This document shows, piece by piece, positions 23,406-34,400 of a stretch of 64,000 bases of DNA. The notes beneath the pieces are model-generated. The model did no database searches. It was not told where the DNA came from and worked only from the letters and a program-made list of their open reading frames with translations. The stretch is from positions 62,001-126,000 of the forward strand of contig WIXG01000109.1 in NCBI GenBank assembly GCA_009869945.1. Reading direction: 5' to 3'. Each line of letters opens with the position of its first letter. The first letter of the stretch is position 1. The position numbers and the translations under genes were made by a program. Source of the stretch: Mesaphorura yosii (Eukaryota > Arthropoda > Collembola > Poduromorpha > Tullbergiidae).

Positions 23406-24110
23406 ATGGACACAGAAGTCACAATTCTCCGCAAGAAAATTCCAACTGGAGGTTTGAAGTCAACACAGGTGATTTAAGATTTAATCTTGAAATATTCTCG
23501 TGCTCGTGCTTCATGCAGTCATACACAAATATTGTGACTACATTGAAAGAAAGTTAATATTAATATTAAATACTACAGGCAGTCAATGCTGCTCGTCGAA
23601 CTGGCCAAGAAGTCGAAACCAAGCAAAAGACCGATGCTGGAAAAAACACCCATGCCCACGGTGTTGATAAGAGCCATGCCTTCAAGTTGGAGAACGAAAC
23701 CGAGGAACTGAAGCACGCAAGTGTTCCTTTAGAAGTCAGCAAACTGATCCAACAAGGTCGCCAAGCTAAAGGCTTGACCCAAAAGGATCTGGCAGTCGTA
23801 AGTTCTATGTCAAGAAGTCAGGATTTCGGCTGTACAGAGCCTAACCAGACACTAACGCTATATTCTTTAAATTCACTAGAAAATCAACGAGAAACCAAAC
23901 GTCATCCATGATTACGAAAATGCGAAAGGAATTCCAAATCCAAATATTCTGGGTAAAATGGAGAGAGTTTTGGGTAAATACTACACGAAGTAATCTTATG
24001 AGTATTTTTCTTCGGCAATCAATCTCATATTTTAATTACAATTTGCAGGCATCAAACTGCGTGGCAAGGACAAGGGAAAACCATTGAATCCTCCTGGTGG
24101 TGGCAAGTAA
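23406..24110 (+). CDS. mbf1: Endothelial differentiation-related factor 1 / multiprotein bridging factor 1
   Basis: A conserved transcriptional coactivator that bridges TBP and DNA-binding regulators and also binds collided ribosomes. Four exons: 23406-23468, 23579-23797, 23880-23973 and 24049-24110 (145 residues). The N-terminal MBF1 part ([17 protein letters not shown], then [15 protein letters not shown]) is followed by the Cro/C1-type helix-turn-helix: [33 protein letters not shown] and [15 protein letters not shown]. It ends in the family's [11 protein letters not shown] tail. The length matches the usual 145-150 residues. Retention of the last intron would change the C-terminus to GKYYTK and a stop, which would remove the conserved tail; this is probably not used. 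AATAAA is at 24173-24178. Identification is secure. Confidence 0.95.
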
Positions 24111-24629
24111 ATTTTCTACGCAGTCAGCAGTCACCACCAGGGCAAACAACTCGATCGAGGCGAAAGCAAAATAATAAAGTTGCATCTTATCTTCACCTTT
24201 CAAATTGCTGAAAATTTCACTGCGAGCAATTCTGCATGAACCATAATTTCTACTTTGTTACGTTTTTACAGAAGTAAAACTGTGAAACTCCAAACACATA
24301 TGATGCTGTAAACTAATGCTAATGCGATTGTAATTTAAAGTGCATTTTAGGTTCACCAGCTGTTTATGAGCCTTGAATTCGTTAGCTTAATAAAAGCAAC
24401 ATTAACCGAAGCGCTCGGGATGAATTGACGCGTTTGATATTCACATTGACCTAATTGGGTCAACAAATAGCAATAACATTGACTGCAATTGCATTAATCG
24501 AGATGGAAATGAGAAGTCGAAGCATGTCGTAAATACAGCAGCAACTTCGCCAATGCCGATGCAAGAGGCCAGTAGAAATACAGCACTCATTGCATGATAT
24601 ACGACTCAAACCGCAATGTTCCTCACCTC
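24111..24629. other. Intergenic region, no gene seen
   Basis: It contains the EDF1 3' UTR and the 5' flank of the tRNA gene. No other feature is evident. Confidence 0.4.
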
Positions 24630-24702
24630 GGGGATATAGCTCAGTTGGTAGAGCGCTTGCTTTGCATGTAAGAAGTCCTGGGTTCAAGTCCCAGTATCTC
24701 CA
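24630..24702 (+). tRNA. tRNA-Ala (anticodon UGC)
   Basis: A 73-base cloverleaf without intron. The acceptor stem GGGGATA pairs with TATCTCC (one G-U pair), followed by a discriminator A. The D arm is GCTC...GAGC. The anticodon stem CTTGC/GTAAG closes loop TTTGCAT, with TGC at positions 34-36. The T arm is CTGGG...CCCAG. The internal promoters are near-canonical: A box TAGCTCAGTTGG and B box GGTTCAAGTCC. A run of six T at 24707-24712 is the Pol III terminator. No CCA is encoded, as expected in eukaryotes. Confidence 0.95.
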
Positions 24703-24706
24703 TCCC

Positions 24707-24712
24707 TTTTTT
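24707..24712 (+). terminator. RNA polymerase III terminator of tRNA-Ala
   Basis: Six consecutive T residues start five bases after the end of the tRNA gene, which is the standard Pol III termination signal. Confidence 0.75.
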
Positions 24713-24967
24713 GCATTTTTTGATTATGGTTTCTGACTTTGTTGTTGAATTGCGCTTTTAACGCCAATTTCGTTTCGTATTTATTTCTCTTTTGCAATTT
24801 GTGAACAGATTTTTTAAACTGAACATGCGATCAGGGTCAGATTGCGACAAAAGACCGAATTTCTCATGTGTGTATACAAATAGCGTTCAAAAGGCACAAA
24901 GTTCTCATCCTCATTGTAACAGTTACAAAAATAATGCGACTCGCTTACAAGTGTGAATTTTCGAAAA

Positions 24968-26619
24968 TTAGGTTGCAAAGAACGCTCCTATGAAGCCAAT
25001 GATCAGCAGTTCTTCATCCAAGTCTCTTGTAAAAGGTCGACGCCGAAACGTCATGCAGTCAATATAGATTGTCATTCCATTCTGCAGCACAGCTTCCAGT
25101 CCTTCGCATTCCTCACAGTAAGCCAAAATTCGTCGTAATTCACAGTGGCACTGAAGATTCAACTTGACCAGCTTGGGCATCGGCAGAATATCATTGACAA
25201 AGATGGGACCGGTGATGGAGACGATCTTCGCCCACGTTTCTGGTTCGATGTAATTTTCTACCACCAGCGACAAGTAGACGAGGTTAGTCAGATGAGTTGT
25301 CATCCATTTCAGTTGGGTGTATGATAGGTCGGCGGACCAGCTTAACTTTGTCAAGTGAATTGGAAGTGATGTGAGATTTCGGACCGGTTTGGATGTGATA
25401 AGCTCCAGTTTCCAGAGGTTGGGACATTTGGCCAGCATTTCGCAGTCAAATACATGCGGCTGATTGCCGTTACTTGTAATTGTTGTTGAGCCCCAAAATA
25501 CAACTTCCAGAGTGTCTTTGTTGCTTTCGAGTGGCACCACATAAGAGTTAGTCAATGGACGGCCCAGCAAGACGAGGTTCTTGACGGATTTTTGCGACTC
25601 CAAAAGATTAAAGCCTGTGGATCAAAGTATTTCGCTTGTGACTAGTTTGATTAGCGTGAGGTGCATATTATCATTTACTTACATAATTTCCTGACAACCT
25701 CGTGTCCGGGAATGCTCACTCCAAGTCTGTGCAATTTCATTTTGCTGAATCCCTCGCAAAGTTGTTCGAGCTTTGCTTCGTATTCTACCGCTAGATCAGA
25801 GTTGCCCACGAGCTTATTTGGTAAAATCAACGCTAGCTTCTTCAGTGTTGATGCGTGGCGAATGATAAATTCCATCATGACGGGACAAATTCTAAAGAAA
25901 GGAGCCGCGGGATATCCACCAGCTTCAAAAAACGCCCTAGAAAAATCAACATGGAATTTGATCATTGTTGGGAAGTTTCCATTCTGCATCAGGCCAACGA
26001 CCGCTTGATGATGCTGAGCATCAAATTCAGTCATTGCAATCTGCGGGGAGATCAAAATTAGATGGTTAATTCAGACTCAGAGCCTTGCTGAACAGAGAGA
26101 TTCTCACATTCAGTTGCTGCATGGCCTGAAACTTGATGTCTTTCCAAATATGGCCGATTGACCTCAGATTTCTCAGCGTAAAATTGGCAAACGCCAAGTA
26201 CTCAACACTGTCGCCAGCGGCTGTCAGGATCTTAATCAAGTTGTGCTTTGAGACGACATCCCTGATTCCAACAAACTTGGTTGCTGCGAAGCATTTTGGG
26301 TTCCGTGTGCCAGAAATTGTCAGTTTGGACTCGTCGAGCGCGCCAACGGTAAGGAAATTAATTGGATTCTTGCATTGAAGAACATACTTCACTGTACTGT
26401 CCTCGAGCTTGACGTGGAAGCTATGAAAATGATGATCAAGTATCGCTCGCCATGATTCGCAGACAAGGCGACATGCCTTCTTGTCGGATGGAGGCAGATA
26501 GTCCAGGATTGTTGCTAGCATCTGAATCAGAGTGGAACGAATAACTTTAAGAAAGAAGTCACTGTACTTTCACATGACGAAATTCTTACTTCAGGTGGCA
26601 GGTGTTTCATGGACGCCAT
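24968..26619 (-). CDS. F-box protein with leucine-rich C-terminal region
   Basis: Four exons on the - strand: 26590-26619, 26108-26521, 25683-26040 and 24968-25614 (482 residues). An N-terminal F-box is visible: LPPEMLATILDYLPPSDKKA followed by CRLVCESWRAI. It is the SKP1-binding module of SCF ubiquitin ligases. The rest shows irregular leucine-rich repeats (for example LWKLELITSKPVRNLTSLP, LVYLSLVVEN and PMPKLVKLNLQCHCEL), which usually hold the substrate. The start codon sits in a tiny 30-bp exon whose ten codons complete the F-box, so it is well supported by phase and by domain. No close orthologue recognised; such F-box/LRR genes often form large lineage-specific families. A second, unrelated F-box gene lies at 56558-58441. 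Confidence 0.8.
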
Positions 26620-26888
26620 GCTAAGTCGAGTCTGAGTTCCAACTTTAATTTCAAAGTTCTGCAGGTTCAAATTCTGTGGTCAACCTGTCAGCGGTGCCAG
26701 TGATTAGAATATCAGGAGAAGGTGCACACTTGCTCGATAGGATTTTGGAAACAATCTTTATTTGTTTGTAGATAAATAGATAAACAGGTGATTATTTCAT
26801 ACAAAATCTCTTGCCAACAAGCCCTTTTACTTTTATCAGCAAGTGCTTTGAGGCCATCTCAGCTGTAAATAATATCAGCAATTACGAA

Positions 26889-27934
26889 TTACGGCAGAAC
26901 ATTCTTCCCATAATCTCCAGCGATGTTTCCTGCCGGAGTGTAATCCGCCACGAACACAATTTCCCCGTTCTTATCCGTCGCCAGTCCAAATCCGACTTTC
27001 TTGCTGGTTTTCCACAACATCGCTGTGAAGTCAAGCACGTTTTTTCCCATCGCAATTGTTGGGGTTGGCGCGCCATACTTGTACGAGTATTTCAAACCTT
27101 CTCTGTACCATTGTTGAACTGCGGCCCTGGCTGCGGTGGACAAATTCTCGTTGGTCTCCACGAGCGCAATGCTTTCACTATACTTGCACTTTGCTGGCGG
27201 CTTTATCTTCCATACGTTCACGATGGGCGGTGTCAAGTCTGGTGTGCAGCTGTATTCCAGCGTATTGGTCGTTGCCAAGTTGTCAGCCCAGGCTTGTGCT
27301 TGGATGTTCAGCTGTTGGAACATTACACGTGGCAAGTTAGTTTAGAAGAGGTGCAAAGGCATTGAATGACTTACTCCTGGGTCAATCACTAAAGCTGGTG
27401 CGCCATGACTAGAACGGTATAAATTAATGAATTCCAAGGCTGCGGTTCGAAAGTCTGTACAGAAAGATCAGAATCGAGCTCACAAACCAATTTGGAAATC
27501 GCATTAAATTGTTACACGGCTCAAACCTTTTTCTGTCCCTAGTACAAGTTTCTCATCGTCACTTTCTTCCGCAGCGTCTGCCTTTCCGCCACCGTCATCG
27601 TAGTCATTATCAGTATCGCTACCGTCAGCGTCCGCCCAATCGTAATCTTCTTCGTCAGACTCCGGAAGGGATGACAATGAAGAAGTATCGTCTTTCAAAT
27701 CTTTGTCTTTGTACGACACAGACACAGGTTTCTTTTCTTTACCGGCTCCGGTATCAATCTTTCCACTCCCATTTCCAGTGCTAATGCTAATACTGCTCAC
27801 AGAAGCTGCATAAATTGCACGATACAATTACTTACGCTAAAATTACGAAAGCAGGTTTTTCCGTAAACTTTATTCTTACCCAGCAGAATTAAGAAGCACG
27901 CGACAAAAGACAAGCTTCTACTTAAGTTTAGCAT
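26889..27934 (-). CDS. Secreted CAP-domain protein 1, acidic linker, His-deficient
   Basis: Four exons on the - strand: 27880-27934, 27527-27805, 27375-27454 and 26889-27311 (278 residues). The first exon encodes a signal peptide (MLNLSRSLSFVACFLILL). The second encodes an extremely acidic Asp/Glu/Ser linker. A CAP (SCP/PR-1/GAPR-1) domain follows: SSHGAPALVIDPG, then AQAWADNLA, AVQQWYREGLKYSY, the CAP2 signature GLATDKNGEIVFVADY, and PAGNIAGDYGKNV. The place of the GHFTQxVW signature reads VLDFTAMLWK, so its conserved His is Asp. The CAP cavity is therefore probably unable to bind a divalent cation. Function is unknown; CAP proteins bind sterols or lipids, or act in secretion. First of three CAP genes in tandem. 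Confidence 0.8.
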
Positions 27935-28599
27935 TATTGTAGTGTGTTGTGGTCCGATTTTCGGGCGACGAGATAGTTGAAATACGACGCGTCGACGGAG
28001 ACTGAAAAATCGGTGAAGAAGTCCACATCGCAATTAAACTGCGTATAATCATTTTAAAGCAATTAGTACGATAATGTAATTGTGATAACGATTGCCAGCC
28101 GCGAACGCGAGATTCTCTAATTTGATTTTCATTGTGAGGAGGGCGAAAGCCATTTAATTTTCTATAATTAGGAGCTCATATCAACAAGTACCAAAGGTGA
28201 TAAGGACTCGCAAAGCGCTCTGATGAACGTTATCTGGAGTATCAGATATGGGCTCCACCAGTTTAAATCGAAGTTAAAGCATTGTCTTTGACTAATTTAA
28301 ATTGTCATTCTCCCACATGATCGAACCACAAAAAGCAAAACCACGAGCATTCCCAAAAAAATTTTCCTGGTAAGCGAGTGATGGTGGAGAAACTGCCGAG
28401 AGCGGGAACTAATTGTGGTTATGCTGGGTGATTCCTTATGTAAGAGTGCGGAGTTGTGGAGCCAACTCTGAGAACCGCACGTACAACAACCTGACCGCCG
28501 AGCTGATTCCAAATCTACCCAATTTTTAATCCTCCAACTGAATTTTACAAATCTTGATGCTACACTTCGAAATTTTAACTCATAAGATGCTGGAAAGGA
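27935..28599. other. Spacer between CAP genes 1 and 2, no gene seen
   Basis: About 660 bp with no coding exon recognised. It must hold the CAP1 promoter and the CAP2 3' UTR. Confidence 0.4.
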
Positions 28600-29507
28600 T
28601 TACTGCGCTGGCAGGACATTCTCCTTCATCGCTTCTGGTGTCAGCATGTTGCCAGGTGGCAAGTATCGGGCGACGACGTAGACGGTCTTCATTTGGTTGC
28701 CCTTCTTGCTGGTCTTGGTTCCGTAAGCTACGCCAATGCCCATCTTCTCGGATGCCTTCCACACGAGCGCTGTGAAGTGTCCCCACTTGTGCATGTCACC
28801 ACCGCCGGGGTTGTCGAAGGGGTAGAGTGAGACTTCGTCGTACCAGGAGTTGACTGCCCACTCGGCAGCCTTCACTCCGGTTGGAACGTCGCCGGTCGAC
28901 GCCTTGTACGCCAAATTCTCGCCGTACTGGAATTAAATTGAATATTTAAGTCCTAATTTGATTTATTTCACTGAGTCACGAGATTCTAAGCTTTTACCTT
29001 ATCACAAGGTCCGCAACTATGCTTTTGCACGTTCGTCGATGCTTCGTGATCAGCGTACGCCTGGGCTTCTTCGTTCAGCTTGTCATCCAGTGTCAGTGGC
29101 GGGGCGCCGTGCTTAGCACGATACTTGTTGCTCAAATCCAGGGCGGTTTGAATAAAATCTGTGGTTCAATCGTAATTCTTGACCCCATTTGCCAATTCTC
29201 GACTTGGGGCCGAGTCGGCCAAGCAAGTGAGGCACGTTTTGTTACCTTTGTCAGCAACGGCACGACGACTCAAGTAGCGTTTAAACACGTCGAAGGAGTC
29301 TTCGCTCTGCGCAGTGTCAAGGTCCTCGCCGTCACTATCCTCGTCCTCCGTGAATGACTCCTCTTCTTCAACGCCTCCCGATTCCTGATCCTCGACTCCT
29401 CCTTCGCCTTCAAATGCCTCCAGTGCGTCCTTCATGTAGAACTGTGCACTTGTAGCGGCGACAAGCACCGTCAGCAGTGACCCCAGCAGCACAATTGTGA
29501 GCTTCAT
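28600..29507 (-). CDS. Secreted CAP-domain protein 2 (GAPR-1-like), conserved signature
   Basis: Three exons on the - strand: 29246-29507, 28998-29158 and 28600-28926 (249 residues). The chosen ATG starts a signal peptide (MKLTIVLLGSLLTVLVAAT). An acidic Glu/Asp-rich segment of about 55 residues follows, then the CAP domain. This is the best preserved of the three: RAKHGAPPLTLDDKL, NEEAQAYADHEA, YGENLAYK, AAEWAVNSWYDEV, HKWGHFTALVWKASEKMGIG with the key His, and VYVVARYLPPGN. The introns after the acidic segment match those of CAP1 in place and phase, supporting local duplication. It is predicted to be secreted; role unknown. A strong TATA box lies about 90 bp upstream of the ATG. Confidence 0.87.
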
Positions 29508-30184
29508 CTTAAACAGCACAGCGTCCCAAGAAGAGTCACAGTCGAAGCAACATAATCAAACTAATTTCGTCTTGGGTCTTATCTTTACCTTTTATACTGC
29601 CCCAATTAGAGTTCATCGCGTGTGTCGGGTGTATTCATTCCAGCGCCAGCCACACATGGTACGGTTACAAGTAAATTAGTTAATTAGCACCTGGACGCGG
29701 TGCTCATTAAACAGTTAACAAAGTTAAAGCCAGAAATTGAAATAAAGCAGGAAAGTTCCTCGTTTATTACAACCCGGAGCCCAGTTGACGGACGGACCGA
29801 TGCATCTCGGTTTGGTGCATCTGACATGACGATGACATTTTAAGATTAGAGCAAATTGGATAAAATGGACAAAGACCGCAGTAAGAAGTTTGTAACAGGA
29901 AACACATCAAAAATGCTGTCCGTTGCGAATTCTCTTCACGCACGACAACGACACGGGCTCACGCGCGGACCCATGCTGCTAATTAGATAATGGGCCGCTT
30001 ATTCTGTCTTTGTCAGTCTCGAGGCCAGACCAGGCTTAAATGTAAGGCAAGAGAATAGTACTGAAGTTTCTCAAGAGACTTCAGTCTAGCAAATGCAAAT
30101 TCTTCGGATGTACAACAATAGAATTTAAGACTGACACTACAATTTAATGTATCATACACGTGCATGTATTAATTCGTTGTGATC
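29508..30184. other. Spacer between CAP genes 2 and 3
   Basis: It contains the TATA box of CAP2 and the 3' flank of CAP3. No coding exon recognised. Confidence 0.4.
29588..29596 (-). promoter_or_regulatory. TATA box of CAP gene 2
   Basis: TATAAAAGG on the - strand, a near-perfect TATA element, lies 81-89 bp upstream of the ATG. That spacing gives a 5' UTR of about 55 bases. Confidence 0.6.
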
Positions 30185-31510
30185 TTATTCGAATCGCGCA
30201 ACAACAAATAATTCTTTTCGGTCTCCAACCCGCGAGTATGCCGCGCCAATGCCCATTTTGGAAATGCCCTCGCGTCTCAGCAGGGCCTTCGAGTACGGAT
30301 CCTCGGCGTTGTCTGCTGCCCTGTGGAACCAGCGAGTAATGACCCAATCAGCAGCGGCCCCGCCAGTCGGCACGTCACGCCGTGAGCTGAGGATCGTCTT
30401 GTGCGCAAATGTCTCTATGTACGCACAGTCATCGCAGTCGCTCAATTCAGTGGATTTCATCGCCAGCATGTGGTCAGCCCAGGCTTGAGCTCCGGCGCTC
30501 AACTACAATTAAACACACCACACGTGCGGAGAAAAGAAATAGCAAGTTCACCAGTATGCATGCTCTCCAGTAATTGTAATTGGGCTTTACCTCATCGTCC
30601 AAAGTGACTTCCGGCATTCCCACGCGATCTCGGAATAGATTAAAGTGGTCGCGAGATTCTTGTTGAAACTCCCACAAATCCTGTGACTCGAGTTCAGCGT
30701 CTCGCTTTTTTCGCTGGATATCTGTAACGAATCAATCACATTAATTTCATTTTCATGTTGAAAGTTGAACCCGAGACTACCTTCCTCGGTCTCTTCTAAC
30801 GGTGCCGATTCGGCAATTGGTTCGACCAGTGGAGCAGGAGGAGCGACTTCTGATTCGGTCTCGGTCTCAATTATCGGTGGCAATGCCAATGGTCGCTCAG
30901 GTTCTGGGAGGCTGGGTGCCAACTCCGCCACAGTTTCGGTCTCAGCAACGATCGGCACACTGCTTTCAACTGCCTCCTCTGCGGCTATATTCAAATGAAC
31001 TTTTTCGGCTTTAGGTTGCTCAAATGGCAGAATTTCTTTATCATTTGTAGCCTCGAGATCGGCCGTCGCCTCATCAATCAGAGCAGCCAAGGGACCCTCA
31101 GTAGATTCTCTTTCCGCTGGCGAGCCTATGTAATCTTCCATAGGACTGGTCGCTTGAATATAGTCCTCATAATCTACCTTTTCCTTCGAATAAACAAAAT
31201 TGCCAAGTTCGATATCTTCTTCTGCCTCTGATGGAGGAGGAATTCTACCACCAGGTTGAATATCTTCTTCAATGTCATGGATTGCCTCAGCTCTTGAATC
31301 TTCGACTGGCAGAGGAGCACCATCCGGGCTAATTTCCCTCAAGTCATCTTGAGCATTCCACCTAAATTCCTTCGATTGTAGAAACCCACCCGGTACTCTA
31401 ACGGAGATACCAGCAGACACTCTAGTGGCTCTTTTAAGACGCCCGACTGGAGACGAATTCGCTTGCAGTGCAACAATCGCACAGGAAACAATTGCCAAGA
31501 AAACCTTCAT
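30185..31510 (-). CDS. Secreted CAP-like protein 3 with long Pro/Glu-rich N-terminus, degenerate CAP domain
   Basis: Three exons on the - strand: 30781-31510, 30591-30721 and 30185-30502 (392 residues). The ATG at 31510 starts a signal peptide (MKVFLAIVSCAIVALQANS). It is followed by about 220 residues rich in Glu, Pro and Ala (for example LPEPERPLALPPIIETETE), probably disordered. The CAP remnant keeps SAGAQAWADHMLA, the AAADWVITRWFH helix and KMGIGAAYSR...ELFVVARFE. The GHFTQxVW segment is replaced by YSKALLRREGISKMGIG without His, and the last signature (YxPxGN) is missing because the protein stops after VVARFE. The intron positions flanking AQAWAD agree with the other two genes. It is likely a neofunctionalised or decaying copy. 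The frame is intact throughout, so I do not call it a pseudogene. Confidence 0.75.
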
Positions 31511-32366
31511 TTTACTAGGAGGTGTACAGAACTCGAACACAAAAACTCAGTAAACAGAATAAACGTCCAAGATGGCATTCGACCAGACTTCAATTAATTG
31601 CCTTATCCGCTCTTCTCAACTTGAATTAAATCCTAATTAAAAGTTTCATGATCATCTTCATGGGTTCGAGGCAAGCTAGATGTTTACATCAACATTTTGA
31701 CGCCCATTTACTGACGCAAGCGTTTAGATCCGCCCTTGCTAAGCGTAATTGCAATTTGAGTGGTAATTAACGATCAATCAGTTTCAATCAACAATTCCAA
31801 GAAGATCAATTGCTTTTATGGTCATGATCATGATGCTTTCTTGCGTATTTAGCGTGCACTGAATGACCGCGGTAGCTAATTTTTTCCTGAACAACACATT
31901 CCAGAGCTAGTTCGCACAGAAAAAGAAACCCGAGGAATGATTGGTGCCCTCCGTTACGTCGAAATTCTAATGTCCATCCTCCATGCCCATGCCTTCTTGC
32001 TTTCAAAATTCACGAGTCACAAGAAAATCCCAAGAAACAAAGTTTATGAACGCAGGATTCAGGGCATTTAAATGCCATGCGCAGCGGGAACGGAAATCGT
32101 AATCTGGCTGTGCTTTCTTCTACCGAAATACCGACCATTATTACGATAAGCGGTTCGATTCTGTAAATCTTTAGTCCATCCATAGGCAAGTAGTTTTTTT
32201 TATTGTGAGTATATATAACCGTCGGCGCAATTAACTTCAAATCATTTCTCAACTCAGAAAGTAAGTATTAAGCCTATTAAGGTTTCTACAATGTGAACTC
32301 GGAAGAAAATTGAAACTTGTGCACGTAGTGTAGCGAACGAGATTGCGTGTCTAAAACTCGTCTACA
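31511..32366. other. Divergent promoter region between CAP3 and HENMT1
   Basis: About 850 bp between oppositely oriented genes. Two open frames on the - strand (31806-32006 and 32010-32252) look like chance frames. A candidate core promoter for the + strand is listed separately. Confidence 0.4.
32210..32262 (+). promoter_or_regulatory. Candidate TATA/Inr core promoter upstream of HENMT1
   Basis: TATATATAA at 32210-32218 is followed 30 bp on by a TCATTTC initiator-like element, and then by a consensus splice donor (GTAAGTATT) at 32261. Together they suggest a short non-coding first exon spliced to the coding exon. This is inferred; no transcript evidence. Confidence 0.35.
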
Positions 32367-33897
32367 ATGGATGCGGAAGAGGCAGTGACCGAAAACTCCT
32401 GTGCGGAGAGTCCTAAACAGGACGAAGATGAAAACGCCGATACTGAGGAATGCAGCCAAGAAATAGAGAGCACTTTTGACCTCAAATTTTGCCCACCAGT
32501 ATACATTCAGCGATATAACCGTGTGGCAGGAGTTCTTCAGGAAGAAACTGAAAAGGATGGTGATGGCCTGCCTCGGACAGTTTTCGAAGTGGGCTGTGCG
32601 GAGTTGAAAATGTTCAAATTCTTCAAGTCAACTTCGTGCATCGAAAAAGTCATAATGTTGGACATTGACAAAGAGTTGCTAGAATCTGTAAGTGCATTCT
32701 TTTGGTATTTAAAACGGAGAATTGGCTTCTTATGAATGCGTTTCCCTTTTAGAATAAATCCTGCTTAAGACCACTGCCGTATGAGTATTTGAAGAAGAGA
32801 GAAACTCCATTGTCCGTCGAAGTGTTCGCCGGTTGCGTTACCAAAGTTGATTCCAGAGTTTTGAACTCAACACCAAAGATTTACGCGATTGTAGCAATTG
32901 AAATAATAGAACATCTAGATCCCGATATTGGACTTGGATTTGAGCAGACATTATTTTCAACAGTTGCACCTACACTCATCATCATCACAACTCCAAATTC
33001 CGAATACAACGAAGCGTTTAGATTGGAAAAGGGCAAGTTTCGGCACTGGGATCACAGATTCGAGTGGACGAGACAGGAATTCAAAGACTGGTGTGACACG
33101 ATATGTTCGAAATATCCGTCATACTCGTACAAAGTAGAAGGCATTGGTCCCGGACCAGCAAAGTTTTCTCACTTGGGTCATGTCTCTCAAATGGCAGTGT
33201 TCCGTAAAAATGTACCATTCGCAGATGTATGCAATGTGAAAGTCACATGTGAAAAGATTGGACTTGAAGGTAATGGCAGTATTTAAATTTCTGTCGCTTC
33301 CAAAACTGAAATAATGGTAAGCATTGACGGTTGCTGTTATTAAGCAGAAAACACCTGCTATGAGCTCATTGCTTCCGAAGAGTATCCCTACTACAAGGAT
33401 CCAGCTCCAGTAGAGGAGCAGATCTTACGAGAATTCAAGATATTTTTGAATTTGTTCATTTTCACGTCCTCGTATCTTGATGAATTGGAATTGGAAGAGA
33501 AAACTGAAATTACGTACCCGCTGAATTACGTGAGGGATATAAGTACAATGCCGAAAGTGCAGGACGTTAATCTCGTGAGGTAATGAAACAATGAGGATGA
33601 CTTTACATTACAAGGTGTTACGAATTTGATCATAATGACTCATTTTGCAGAAAAGTGTTGGAAGACGCCGGCTACGCGATGAGAACTGACGAAAACGGAG
33701 AAGTGCAAGTTGTACTTCCTGTTCCACCACGAGAGGAGGAAGAGAATGAAGACGAAGAAGATGATTTTTACAACGACGCAGCACCTTTTGGTATTGCTGA
33801 TGAAAATCCTGCAATGGGAGCAATGAATTTGATCGATGACAATGACGATGATAACATTTATGACCACGATGATCTCGATGACGAGCTATGGATTTAA
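32367..33897 (+). CDS. Hen1: Small RNA 2'-O-methyltransferase HENMT1 (Hen1 family)
   Basis: Adds a 2'-O-methyl group to the 3' end of piRNAs, and of Ago2-bound siRNAs in insects, stabilising them. Four exons: 32367-32687, 32753-33269, 33348-33579 and 33651-33897 (438 residues). After an acidic N-terminus comes the SAM-binding motif VFEVGCAELKMF and the second strand VIMLDID. The Hen1 metal-binding motif ExxEH is present (AIEIIEHLDP), with further His residues in FRHWDHRFEW. TTPNSEYN and the FSHLGHVSQMAVF segment are also typical. The C-terminal 70 residues are very acidic. It probably uses ATTAAA at 34009-34014 as poly(A) signal. The caspase gene starts about 500 bp downstream on the same strand. 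A Tudor-domain gene, another possible piRNA-pathway member, is 31 kb away. Confidence 0.9.
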
Positions 33898-34400
33898 AAC
33901 TTCGCCACGCAGCCTTTAATTCTGGAATTTTTCGTTCTACCTCTAATTTTAGATTAGTAACCTATTTCTATTTGGACGTACACTTGTCAGACTTTACGTG
34001 TTTTCGCTATTAAATTGTATCATTTGGACTTTCGCTAATTGTCTTGTCTTCAGGATTCAATTCATTTACTCGAGGCACATGGACGCGGTCCGGCAGGGCA
34101 ACCTGAGAATTGCAGAGAGCGTAGAGTGGACGTTGCGGGATGAGATGAGGTTCGAACACGGTTCGTATCACGCAATAAAACGAATTCCCGCATATAATTA
34201 TTTGATCAGATGCTCGGCGAAAGTGAGTCATGAATTTAGGACTGTGAAGTTTAGTTTTAGTGACGAAGCACCGCTGTTACATGCTTTTGTAGATTAGTTG
34301 CATGTTCTTAGCTTTAGTATTTGTTGCCGCCGTAAAATAGTTTTATTTTTATTGCACATAAACGTTTAGCTTCGCAGTTAGGTTCCTTGCAAAGTTCGGG

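Noticed and set aside
31806..32252. Two adjacent - strand frames, one ending in a His/Asp/Lys-rich tail
   Set aside because: They lie in the divergent promoter region of CAP3 and HENMT1, and no splice sites or domain support them.
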